A stretch of DNA of 64,000 nt from Micromonospora zamorensis (GTDB taxonomy: Bacteria > Actinomycetota > Actinomycetes > Mycobacteriales > Micromonosporaceae): positions 3,782,001 through 3,846,000 of the forward strand of contig NZ_LT607755.1 in NCBI RefSeq assembly GCF_900090275.1, written 5' to 3'. Numbering within the stretch: position 1 is the stretch's first letter; each line of letters starts with the position of its first letter. The notes under the pieces are model-generated. The model was given only the letters and a program-made list of their open reading frames with translations, did not search any database and was not told the DNA's origin. Positions 17,666-29,600 of this stretch are shown here, in pieces. Position numbers and translations under genes: made by a program.

Positions 17666-20600
17666 ATGACCGACGTCATGCGGCCCCGGCAGGCGACGCC
17701 GGTCGTGCCGCGCCGCCGCGACAGTGCCGGCGCCCTGGTCGCGGCCACCCACGAGCAACGCCAGATGTGGTCGTTGAGCCGTCTCGACCCCGATCCGGCC
17801 AGCTACCTGGTGCCGTTGGCGTACCGGCTGGTCGGGCCACTGGACGTGGCGGCACTGGCCGGGGTGCTCGACGCCCTGGTGGCCCGGCACGCCGCGCTGC
17901 GCACCACGCTCGCACCCGGCGGGCCCGGCTCGGGTCCAGCGGAGGTCGACGACGCCGCGCCGCGCCTGGTCCAGGTGGTCGGCGAGCCGCAACCAGGACT
18001 GTTGCGGGTGCACGATCTGGGCGGGCTGCCCGCGTGGCAACGCGACCAGGAGATGCAGGCCCGGATGCACGCGGAGACGCGTGACCCGCTCGACCTGGAA
18101 CGCGGACCGGTGCTGCGGGCCAGCCTGCTGCGCTTCGCTGCCGAGGAGCACGTGCTCCTGCTGACGTTCCACCACGTCGCCGTCGACGAATGGTCGCTCG
18201 GCATCCTGCACGACGAGTGGGAACGGCTCTACGCCGCGCACCGCACCGGACGACCGGCTGACCTCGGCCCGGTCGTCGTCGACCAACGCGATCATGCGGC
18301 GTGGCAACGCGACTGGCTCGCCGGGGCCGAGGCGGCGGCGCAACGCGACCACTGGCACGCGCAACTCGCCGATGCGCCCGCCGTCCTGGAGCTGCCCACC
18401 CGCGGACCCCGGCCCGCGGTGCCGTCCGGTGCGGGGGCCACAGTGTCGTTCCCGCTGGACGTGCCCACCGACGGGCTGCTGGCGCTGTGCCGACGACTCG
18501 GTGTCTCCCCGTACATGGTCATGCTCGCCACCCTGCACGTCCTGTTGGCACGCTGGACCGGGCAACGCGACATCGTGGTGGGAACGCCGGTGGCGAACCG
18601 CCGGCGCTCCGAGGCGCAGCAGCTCGTCGGGCTGCTGCTCAACACCGTCGCGGTCCGGGCCCGGCTGGACGACGACCCGTCGTTCGAGACGCTGCTCGCA
18701 CGGGTGCGCACCGCCGCCGGCGACGCCCTGGACAACGGCGAGCTTCCCTTCGGGACACTGCTGGAGTCGCTGCGCCCGGCCCGCAGGCCCGGCTTCGCCC
18801 CGCTGTTCCAGGTGATGTTCGTGTACGGCCGTGAGACGGCACCACCCAGCCTCGACGGCATCGAGGTCACCCCGATCGACGTGCCCGGGACCACCGCGAA
18901 GTTCGACCTGACCGTCTCGGTACGGGAGAACGCCGACGGTGTGCGGACCGTGCTGGAATACCGCACCGACCTGTTCGACGACGACGCGATGGCCCGCCTC
19001 GCCGGTCACTTCCAGACGTTGCTGCGCTCGCTGGTTGCCGAGCCCGGCGCACCGGTCGGCTCGGCCGCGATGCTCACCGCCGACGAGTACCGGCAGCTCG
19101 TCGTGGCTGCCAACGCCACCGCCACCCCGGCCGAGCCGGACGACCTGGTCCACGTGCTCATCGAGCGACAGGCGCGCCGAAACCCCGACGGCGTGGCGGT
19201 GACCGACGGAGACACCGCGCTGAGCTACCACGAGCTGCACACGGCCGCCGAGGCGCTGGCGGAGACGCTACGCGGGCGCGGCGTGGGCATCGGCAGTCTC
19301 GTCGGAGTGCTGCTGCCGCGTGCGGTCCCGTTCGCGGTGGCGGTGCTCGCCGCACTGCGGGCCGGCGCGGCCTACGTACCCATGGATGCGGCGAACCCGC
19401 CCGCCCGGCTGCGGTATCTGATCGAGGACACGGCCGCGCCGGTCGTCCTCACCTGCGCGGAACTGGCGCACCTGGTGCCCGACGGCCTGGCGCTGCTGGT
19501 GCCCGACGGCCCTGCGCTGGCGGCGCCCGACCGGCACACGCCGGTCCCTGCCGCGCAGCCCGGTGGCGCGGCGGCCGGTCCCCGGCGACGAGCGCGACGG
19601 CGACCGGAACCCTCGACGGACGACCTCGCGTACGTCATCCACACCTCCGGGTCCACCGGCCACCCCAAGGGCGTCATGGTCACCCATCGGGGGGTCTGCA
19701 ACTACGTGCGCTGGGCCGCCCAGGCCTACCGGCTGCGACCCGGGGACACCGTTCCGCTGCACTCGTCGGTCGGGTTCGACCTGACCGTCACGAGCCTGCT
19801 CGTCCCGCTGGTCAGCGGGGCAACCGTGCTGATGCTCGGCGAACACCTCGGCCCCGAGGCGCTCGGCGAGGCGCTGCGCAACCAGCGGCCAGCCTTCGGC
19901 CTGGTCAAGATCACCCCGGCTCAGCTCAACCTCGTCAACCATCAGCTCAGCCCCGCCGAGATGGCCGGCCGCACCCGGTGCTTCGTCATCGGCGGCGAGA
20001 ATCTGCGCGCCGACCAGGTGGCGCCGTGGCGGGCGCACGCCCCCGACACCACGCTGGTCAACGAGTACGGGCCGACGGAGACGGTGGTCGGCTGCGCCGC
20101 GTACGAGGTCGACCCGTCCACCCCGGTCGACGGGTCGGTCCCCATCGGTCGGCCGATCGCCAACACCGAGCTGTACGTGCTGGACGACTGGGGCAACCCG
20201 GTCCCGGTGGGTGTTGTCGGCGAGCTGTACGTCGGCGGAGCCGGCGTGGCACGCGGCTACCTGCACCAGCCCACGCTGACGGCGGCGCGATTCGTCCCAC
20301 ACCCGTTCTCGTCCGCCCCCGGAGCCCGGCTGTACCGCACCGGCGATCTCGTGCGGCTGCGTCCCGACGGGAACCTGGAATACCTGGGCCGCACCGACAG
20401 CCAGGTCAAACTGCACGGTTACCGGGTGGAGTGCGGCGAGATCGAGGCCGCCATCCGCCGATGCCGGCCGGACAGCGACGTGACGGTGCAACTGCGCCGG
20501 GACGACCCGGACGACCCGCGCCTCGTCGCGTACGTGGCCGGTGGAGCCGGCGTGGCCAGCAGAGCCGGCGGAGCCGGTGGGGCGGAGATCGACGCGGCGG

Positions 20601-23600
20601 CCCTGCGGGCGGCGCTCGCCGCCGAACTGCCGTCCTACCTGGTGCCCGCCGCGATCGTCTTCCTCGACGCGCTGCCGCTGACCCGCAACGGCAAGGTGGA
20701 CGTCGCCGCGCTGCCCGCCGCCGGTCGGGAGGTGCCCCGGCAGCGCGCCGAGGCGGACCCGGATCGACCGACGCCCGAACAGCCGGCGAGCGCACCCGTC
20801 GAGCCCGGACCGGCCAACTGGGACGCCGCCCGGATCGGGCTCGAACGACTGGTCGTCGACGTGTGGCGTGACGTGCTCGGCGTCGCGCAGGTCGGGACGC
20901 GGGACAACTTCTTCGACCTCGGCGGCCACTCGATGCGCCTGCTGGTTGTCCTCAAGCGACTGCACGAGCGGCTCGGTGACGTCGTCACGGTCACCGACCT
21001 GTTCCGCAATCCCACTGTCGAGTCCTTGGCGGCGTTCCTGACCACGGCCACCACTGGCACGCAAGCCCCGGCCGCCCCGGCCACGACGGCCCGCGTCACC
21101 CGGCCACGGACGGGCACCACGGCCCAGCCCGGCGGCCTGATCGCCGTCGTCGGCATGGCCTGTCGCTTCCCCGGCGCGCGGACCATCGACGAGTACTGGC
21201 ACAACATCCGCGCCGGCGTGGAGTCGGTGCGGGAGTTCAGCATCGAGGAGATGCTGGCCGACGGGGCCGACCCGACCCGGCTCGACGATCCCGCGTACGT
21301 CCGCTCCGGCACCTGGCTGCCCGGGATCGACGAGTTCGACGCCGCCTTCTTCGGCGTCACGCCCCGGGAGGCGCAGACCCTCGACCCGCAGCACCGGATG
21401 CTGCTGGAGTGCGCCTGGCACGCGCTGGAGCACGCCGGTTACGACCCGGCGGGCCACGCCGGCCGGATCGGCCTGTTCGCCGGGTCGGGTCGCAGCACGT
21501 ACCTGCTGGACAACCTGAGCAGCCATCCGGAGCTGATGCACACCATCGGCGAACACCAGTTGTCCATCAACAACGACAAGGACTTCCTGCTCAGCCGGGT
21601 CGCGTACAAACTCGACCTGACCGGCCCCGCCGTCACCGTGGCAACGGCCTGCTCGACCTCCCTGGTCGCCGTGCACCTCGGCCGGCAGAGCCTGCTGACC
21701 GGTGAGTCCGACCTGGTCCTGGCCGGTGGGGTCAGCGTCTTCCCGGCGCAGCGGCGCGGCTACCTCTACCACGACGGCGGGGTCTACTCCCCCGACGGAC
21801 ACTGCCGGCCGTTCAGCGCCGACGCGCGGGGCAGCATCGCGTCCAGCGGGGTCGGCATCGTCGCGCTCAAACGGCTGGAGGACGCGGTCGCGGACAACGA
21901 CACCGTCTACGCCGTGATCCGCGGTTCCGCGATCAACAACGACGGCGCCCGCCGCACCGGCTACACCGCGCCCGGCGTCGACGGCCAGGTTGCGGTGATC
22001 AGCAGCGCCCTCGCGTCGGCCGGCGTGCAGCCCCGCTCGGTGAGCTATGTCGAGGCGCACGGCACCGGCACCAGTCTCGGTGACCCCATCGAGGTGACGG
22101 CCCTGACCGAGGCGTTCCGGCGGGGCACCGACGAACAGGGCTTCTGTGCCCTCGGCTCGGCCAAGGCCAACATCGGCCACACCGACGCCGCCGCCGGTGT
22201 GGCCGGGCTACTCAAGACGATCATGGCGTTGCACAGCCGTACGCTGCCACCCACCATCAACGTGAGCCGACCCAACCCGGCGATCGACTTCGAGAGCAGC
22301 CCGTTCTACCTGAACGACACCGCCCGACCGTGGCCCGGCGACGACGGCCCGCGCCGGGCGGGCGTCAGCTCGTTCGGCATGGGCGGCACGAACGCCCACG
22401 TCGTGCTGGAGGAGCCGCCGGCCACGGCCGCCGCGCCGCCTGCCCCGCCGGCCACCGGGCCGCACCTGCTGGTGCTGTCGGCGCGTACGGTCGAGTCGCT
22501 GGATCGGCAGACGCGTCAGCTCCGCGACTGGGTCGGCGCGCACCCCGAGGCGGACCTCGCCGACGTGGCGGCGAACCTGGGCCGGCGCCAGCCGATGACC
22601 CACCGCCGTTTTCTCGTCGCGGCAGACCACGCCGACGCGCTGGTCGCCCTCGACGCGCCACAACGGCAGTTCACCGGCGTTCATCCCGGTGGCCGTCGGA
22701 CCCTGGTGTTCGCCTTCCCGGGGCACGGCGCGCAGCACGTGGCGATGGGCGCCGGCCTGTACCGCGCGGAGGCGACCTACCGGGCGGTCGTGGACGAGTG
22801 CGCCGAGCAGCTCCGCGACGACCTCGGCCTCGACCTGCGTACGCTGCTGTGCCCAGCGCCCGACGGCCACCCGGAGGCGGAGCGGCTGCTCGCGCGGCCT
22901 GGGTTGATCCAACCCGCTCTGTTCGTCACCGGGTACGCCCTCGCCCGGTCGCTGCTCGCCCGCGGGGTGACCCCGGACCTGATGGTGGGACACAGCCTCG
23001 GCGAGTACGTCGCGGCGTGCCTCGCCGGTGTCTTCTCCCTGGCCGACGCGCTGCGGCTGGTGAGCGCCCGCGGTGAGTTGGTCGAACGGACCCCGGCCGG
23101 GGCGATGCTCGCGGTGAGTCTGCCGGAGACGGCGGCGGCGGGGCTGGCGGTGGACGGTCTGTCGCTGGCCGCCGTCAACGCACCCGAGCTGTGCGTGCTG
23201 TCCGGCGCACCGGAGGCGATCGAGGAGCTGCGCCAGCGGCTGACCGCCGACGGGGTCGAGTGCCGGCCGCTGCGGGTCACCCGGGGCTACCACTCGGCCC
23301 TGCTCGACCCGGTGCTCGACGAGTTCGCCGACCACGCGCGCCGGGTGACCTACCACGAGCCGCAACGCCCGTACCTGACCAACCTGACCGGCGGTCCGGT
23401 CGCCCCCGGGCAGGTCACCGACCCCGCGTACTGGGTGCGGCACATGCGGGAGCCGGTCCGGTTCGCCGAGTCGGCAGCGCTGCTCGCCGAGCAGGACGTC
23501 GTCCTCGCGGAGCTGGGTCCCGGGCACGCCCTCGGTGGCCTCGCCCGGTTGGCCGGGGTGCGGCCCGGTCAGGTGGTGGCGGCGATGCGGCATCCGCGCA

Positions 23601-26600
23601 GCGACGCCGACGACCTCACCACGATGCTCGACGCGGTGGGCCGGCTGTGGCTGTCCGGCGGGCGGGTCGACTGGCAAGCGTTCCACGGTGGCCCACGTCG
23701 CCGCCTGGCCCTGCCCGGCTATCCCTTCGAGCGGCGCCGCCACTGGTTGGACGCGGTGTCGCGGCCCGACACGGCGCAGCCCGCACCCGTCCCTTCGAGC
23801 GCTACCGCTCCGGAGGCACCCGGGCAGGTCGAGGCCGGCAACCGCCCGCCGGTCAGCACCGCCTACGTCGCCCCGAGCACGCCCGGGCAGGAGATCGTGG
23901 CGGACCTGTGGAGCGAGCTGCTCGGGATCCGGCCGATCGGGGCGCTCGACAACCTCTTCGAGCTGGGTGGGCACTCGCTGCTCGCCACCCAGTTCGTCGT
24001 GCGGCTGCGGGCCCGGCTCGGCGTCGCGCTGCCGCTGGAGACCATCTTCGCGACGCCGACCGTCGCCGGGATCGCGGCCACGCTGCCGCAGACCGGCCCC
24101 GCACCCACCACCACCGTCGCACCGCGGCCCAGCGTCGCGCCGACCATCCCCCGCGCCGAGCCCGACGCCTTGCCGGCGCCGCTCTCCTCCGGGCAGCACC
24201 GGCTGTGGTTCCTCGACCAGGCGTACGAGCAGAGCGCCTACACCGTCGGCACGGCACTGCTGCTCGACGGCACCCTCGACGTCGACACACTGCGCGGGGC
24301 CCTCGCGGAGCTGACCCGGCGGCACGAGTCGCTGCGTACCGTCTTTCCGCTCGGACCCGACGGCGACCCGGTGCAGCAGGTGCTGCCGCCCGGCCCGGTG
24401 GACCTGCCGATCGTGTGCGCCCCGACCGGCGCGGACGACACGGCCCCGGTCGCCCGCAGCATCGTGGAACCGGCGGTCGCCGACGCGGTGCCGCCATGGG
24501 CCCACGCCGCCCTCGCCGCCGACGTCGGACGCCCGTTCGACCTGGCCCGCGGGCCGCTGTTCCGTGCCGTGCTCCTGCGCATCGCCGACGACCGGCACGT
24601 GCTGTCGATGACCATGCACCACGCCGTCTCCGACGGTTGGTCACTCGGCATCGTCGCCAGCGAGGTGGCCACCCTGTACGGCGCCGCCCTGGACGGTCGC
24701 GCCGCACCGCTGCCCGAACTGGCCGTCCAGTACGGCGACTACGCCCGGTGGCAACGCGGCCGGCTGGCCGACGTCGACAGCGACGACATGCGGTACTGGC
24801 GCGAGCAACTCGACGGGGTGGCGAGCGTCCTGGAGGTGCCCACCGACCGGCCCCGACCACCCGTGCAGACCTTCCACGGCGCGGTGCACACCCGGGTCCT
24901 GTCCCCGCACGCCGCCGACGAGCTGCGCCGGTTCAGCCAGACCCGGGGCGCCACCCTGGCCATGACGGTGCTGTCTGCCCTGAAGGCGCTGCTGTGGCGC
25001 TACACCGGCCAGCGGGACATCTGCATCGGCACGCCGGTCGCCGGGCGGGTACGCGCCGAACTCGAACCGATGGTCGGCTTCTTCGTCAACATGCTGCCGT
25101 TGCGGACCTCGATCGACGGCGAGTGGACGTTCGAGGAGCTGCTCCAGCAGGTCCGGCGCACCGCCCTGGGCGCGTACGACCACCAGGAGGTGCCGTTCGA
25201 GCGGCTGGTGGATCTCGTCGACGCGCCCCGCGACCTCAGCCGCAACCCGCTGTTCCAGGTGATGTTCAACCTGCTGAACCTGCCCGAGCGGCGGGATCTG
25301 GGAACCGCCGGGCTGCGGATGGTCCAGTTCGCCGTCGAGCCGGGGATCGCGCAGCAGGACCTCGCCCTGTACGCGTACGAGGTGACCGAGGGGCTGCGGT
25401 TCCGGTTGGAGTACAACACCGACCTGTTCGACGCGGCCACCGCCGAGCGGATGATGGGGCACCTGGAGACGCTGCTCGCCGCTGCCGTCGCCGACCCCGA
25501 CGTCCGGTTGGCGGATCTGGCCGTCCTCACCCCCGCCGAGCTGACCCGCGTCGACGAGTGGAACGACACCGCCACCCCGCTCGGCTGGGCCACGCCCGGT
25601 CGGGACGGGGGGACGCCGACCCTGGTCGAGCTGATCGCACACCAGGTTGCCACGAACCCCGACCGGCCGGCCGTGACGTTCGGGACCACCACGCTCACCT
25701 ACGCCCAGCTCAACGCCCGGGCCAACCGGCTCGCGCACCGGCTCCGCCGGGCCGGGGTCGGCCCCGACGGCACTGTCGCCGTCTGCCTGCACCGCTCCGA
25801 GGACCTGCCGGTCACGCTGCTCGGTGTGCTCAAGGCCGGCGGCGCGTACGTCCCGGTGGACCCCGACTATCCGATCGAGCGGCAGCGGTACGTGCTGACG
25901 CACAGCGGTGCGAGCGTCCTGATCACCGAACCGGGCCTGGCCGACCGCTTCACCGGGTACGCGGGCGAGGTACTGCGCACCGACGCGAGTGCGGGCACCG
26001 GGCCGGAGACCGACCCCGAGCCGCTGGCCGGGCCGGACCATCTCGCCTACGTGATCTACACGTCCGGGTCCACGGGCCACCCCAAGGGCGTCCGGGTGAC
26101 GCACGGCGCGATCGTCAACACCCTGGCGGCCATGCGGGAGCGGCCCGGCCTGACCAGCGACGGCACGATGCTCGCGATGGCCAGCTTCGCCTTCGACATG
26201 TCCGTACCGGAGCTGTTCCTGCCCCTGGTCGTCGGCGCGCGGATGCTGCTGGTGGGCCGCGACGTCGGTTACGACGCGCCGCGGCTGGCCGCGCTGCTCG
26301 CCGCGGAGGGGGTCACCCTGGCCCAGGGCACCCCGGCGACCTGGCGGCTGCTGATCGAGTCCGGCTGGTCCGGGCTGCCCGGCCTGACGGCGGTGTGCGG
26401 CGGCGAGGCGGTGTCCGCGCCGCTGGCCCGGCAGCTCGCCGAGCGGGTCGGCGCGTTGTGGAACCTCTACGGCCCGACCGAGGCCGCCGTGTGGTCCACC
26501 ATGGAACGCCTCGAACCCGACCTCACCCACCTCAGCATCGGCCGCCCGATCGGCAACGTGCGCGCCTACGTGCTCGACCCGCGACTGCGTCCCGCACCGG

Positions 26601-29600
26601 TGGGCGTGCTGGGTGAGCTGTACCTCGGCGGCGCGGGGCTGGCGCGTGACTACCACGGCGACCCCGACCTCACGGCGCAGCGGTTCGTGTCGGACCCGTT
26701 CTCCGCCGGCCGGCTCTACCGCACCGGGGACCTCGGCCGGTGGCTGGCCGACGGCCGGATCGAGTTCGTCGGCCGCAGCGACTCGCAGGTGAAGGTCCGC
26801 GGATTCCGCATCGAACTGGGCGAGATCGAGGCGGTGCTGCGCCGCCACCCGGAGGTCCGCGACACCGCAGTGGTGGTCCGCGAGGACGACGGCGAGAAGA
26901 GCGTCGTGGCCTACCTGACGCTGACCACTGGAACGACGGCCGACGGGGACGGACCCGACGGCGGGGCGGCAGGGCAGCCCGTACCCGACTTCGACGCCGA
27001 CCCCACGCCCTGGCGGGCGTTCGCGCGCACCTACCTGCCCGACTACATGGTCCCGTCCGCGTTCGTGGTGCTCGACCGGATGCCGCTGAGCGCCAACCGC
27101 AAGGTCGACCGGGCCGCCCTACCGGCACCGGTACGCGGCGGGGCCGGCGTCGGCGCGGCACCGCCCGACACCCCGCTGCGGGCGGCGCTGGCGAAGCGGT
27201 GGGCGGCAGTGCTCGGCTACGACACCGTCGGCATCGACGACGACTTCTTCGACCTCGGCGGCGACTCCTTCAAGGCCATCAAGGCGTTGGCCGGCAACGA
27301 CCCGGCGATCAGCGTCCTCGACCTGTTCCGCCACCCGACGATCCGCTCGTTGACCGAGCACCTGGACGCGACCGGGGGGTCCGCCGGGCGGCTGCTGCAC
27401 GAGCTGACCCCGGCGCTACCGGCGACACCGACACGGCTGACGCTGGTCTGCGTACCCTTCGCCGCCGGTAGCGCGATCACCTTCCAGCCGCTGGCGGACG
27501 CCCTCCCGCCCGGCGTGCGGCTGTACGCCCTGGAGCGCCCCGGGCACGACGTGAACCGCCCGGACGAGCCCCTGCTGGGCATGGACGAGCTGGTGGACGG
27601 CTGCGTGGCCGAGGTCGTGGCGGGGATCAGCGGCCCGGTGGCGGTGTACGGGCACTGCATGGGCGGCGCCGAGGCGGTGGAGCTGGGCCGTCGGCTGGAG
27701 GCGGCCGGTGTGGAGCTGACCGGCGTGGTCATCGGCGCCCACTTCCCCGCCCCTCGGCTGCCCGGCCGGGTGTTCCGCTGGCTACGGCAGTGGTTTCCGA
27801 CGGAGCGGTGGACGTCGAAGCGTCGGACCCTGGAGTCGCTGCGGGCGATGGGCTTCTTCACCGAGGTCTTCGACGAGCGGGAGAAGGACTTCGTGATGCG
27901 CGTGGTCCTGGCCGACGCCGCGATGGGCGAGGACTACTACACCGACGTCTACGACAACGGTCTGCCCAGGAAACTGTCGGCCCCGATCGTCTGTGTGGTC
28001 GGTGGCGGAGACCGGGCCACCGAGCTGTACCAGGAGCGCTACCTGGAGTGGGAGTTCTTCTCCGACCGGGTGTCCCTGGAGGTCATCGAGGGCGCCGGCC
28101 ACTACTTCGCCAAGCACCAACCCGCCGAGGTGGCGCGCATCATCCAGGCGACCTGCGATCCGTCGAACGCGACGCCCGCCAAGCCGCCGCCCGCCACGGT
28201 TACTCCGCCGGCCGCCGCCGTGGTCGTGCCGGCGACGGACGGCACACCACCCGCCGTACGTCGGGCGATGCCCAGCCTCACCGTGTTCTACCTGATCGCC
28301 CTGGGTCAGCTCGTCTCGCTGATCGGCAGCGGACTGACCGGCTTCGGCATGGGCCTGTGGGTGTACCAGCAGACCGGGTCGGTCTCGTTGTTCGCCACGG
28401 CCACCGTCCTGGCGCTGCTGCCCGCCGTGGTGCTGTCTCCCATCGCGGGGGCGCTGGCCGACCGGTGGGACCGGCGACTCATCATGATCGTCGCGGACTG
28501 CGTGGCAGCCACCGGCACGGTGAGCCTCGCCCTGCTGCTGTGGCTCGGCCAACTCCAGCTCTGGCACGTCTTCACCGCCATCACCGTCACCGCCGTGGCT
28601 ACCGCCTTCCAGCTACCCGCCTACCTGGCGGCCGTCACGCAACTCGTGCCCAAGCGGTACTACGGGCGCGCCAACGGCATCGTCTCCCTGGGCACCGCGA
28701 CGAGCACAGTGCTGGCGCCGCTGCTCGGCGGTGCGCTGGTCATCGCGGTCGGGCTGCGCGGCGTCGTGATCATCGACCTGCTCACCTTCGCCGTCGCGGT
28801 CACCGTCACCCTGTCGGTCCGGTTCCCGAACACCCTGTTCGTCCGGCGCGAGGAGACCTTCCGGCGGGCGGTCCTGGGCGGTTGGCGGTTCATCGTGCGC
28901 CGCCACGGCCTGGTGGCCCTGGTCGTGCTGACCGCGTCGCTCAACTACTTCTTCGCCATGGTCGAGGTTCTGGTCACCCCGCTGACCCTGTCGTTCGGTG
29001 ACCCGGCGGTGCTCGGCCGGGTGCTCGCCGCCAGCGGCGTCGGCATGCTCGTCGGCTCGGTCCTCATGGGAGTGTGGGGCGGCACGGCCCGGCGGACCAC
29101 CGGCATCCTGGCGAGTGTCGTGCTCCTCGGCGCGTCGCTGCTCACTGTCGGCCTGCGCCCGAGCCCACTGTTCCCGGCCCTCGGCCTGTTCGGCATGGGC
29201 CTGGCCACGGCCCTGGTGAACACGCACTGGTTGGCCATCGTGCAGGCCAAGGTCGGGCTGGAGCTGCAGGGCCGGGTGCTCTCGATGGGCCAGATGCTGT
29301 CCTGGCTGATGGTGCCGGCCGGTTTCCTCACCGCCGGTCCGCTCGCCGAGCACGTGTTCGCCCCGATGGTGTCGCCCGGCGGCCTGCTGGCCGCTGTCGT
29401 CGGCACCGGCCCGGGCCGCGGCATGGCCCTCGCGGCGATCGTCGCCGGCCTCTGCTCGCTCGCCCTGGCCGCCGTCGGCATCGCCTACCGACCGATCCGC
29501 CACGTCGAGGACGAGCTGCCCGACAACGACCCCGGCACTGTCATCGTCGCCGACAAGGACCGCCTCCAGGCCGAGGCCGACCGACGGCTCGCCGAGCACC

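Noticed and set aside
17666..21100. Colibactin/zwittermicin-like N-acyl-D-Asn prodrug module
   Set aside because: C-A(Asn)-T at the N-terminus suggested it, but there is no epimerisation domain after the T domain and no ClbP-like membrane peptidase in the window.
19268..22180. 970-codon open frame on the minus strand inside the NRPS-PKS gene
   Set aside because: Antisense shadow of a very GC-rich gene: no family motifs, low-complexity Gly/Arg/Asp composition, and it covers the A, T and KS domains, which are clearly coding on the plus strand.
27394..28170. Obafluorin or sulfazecin cluster
   Set aside because: Only the Cys-type TE is shared; the threonine aldolase-type enzyme of obafluorin and the sulfotransferase and module order of sulfazecin are missing.
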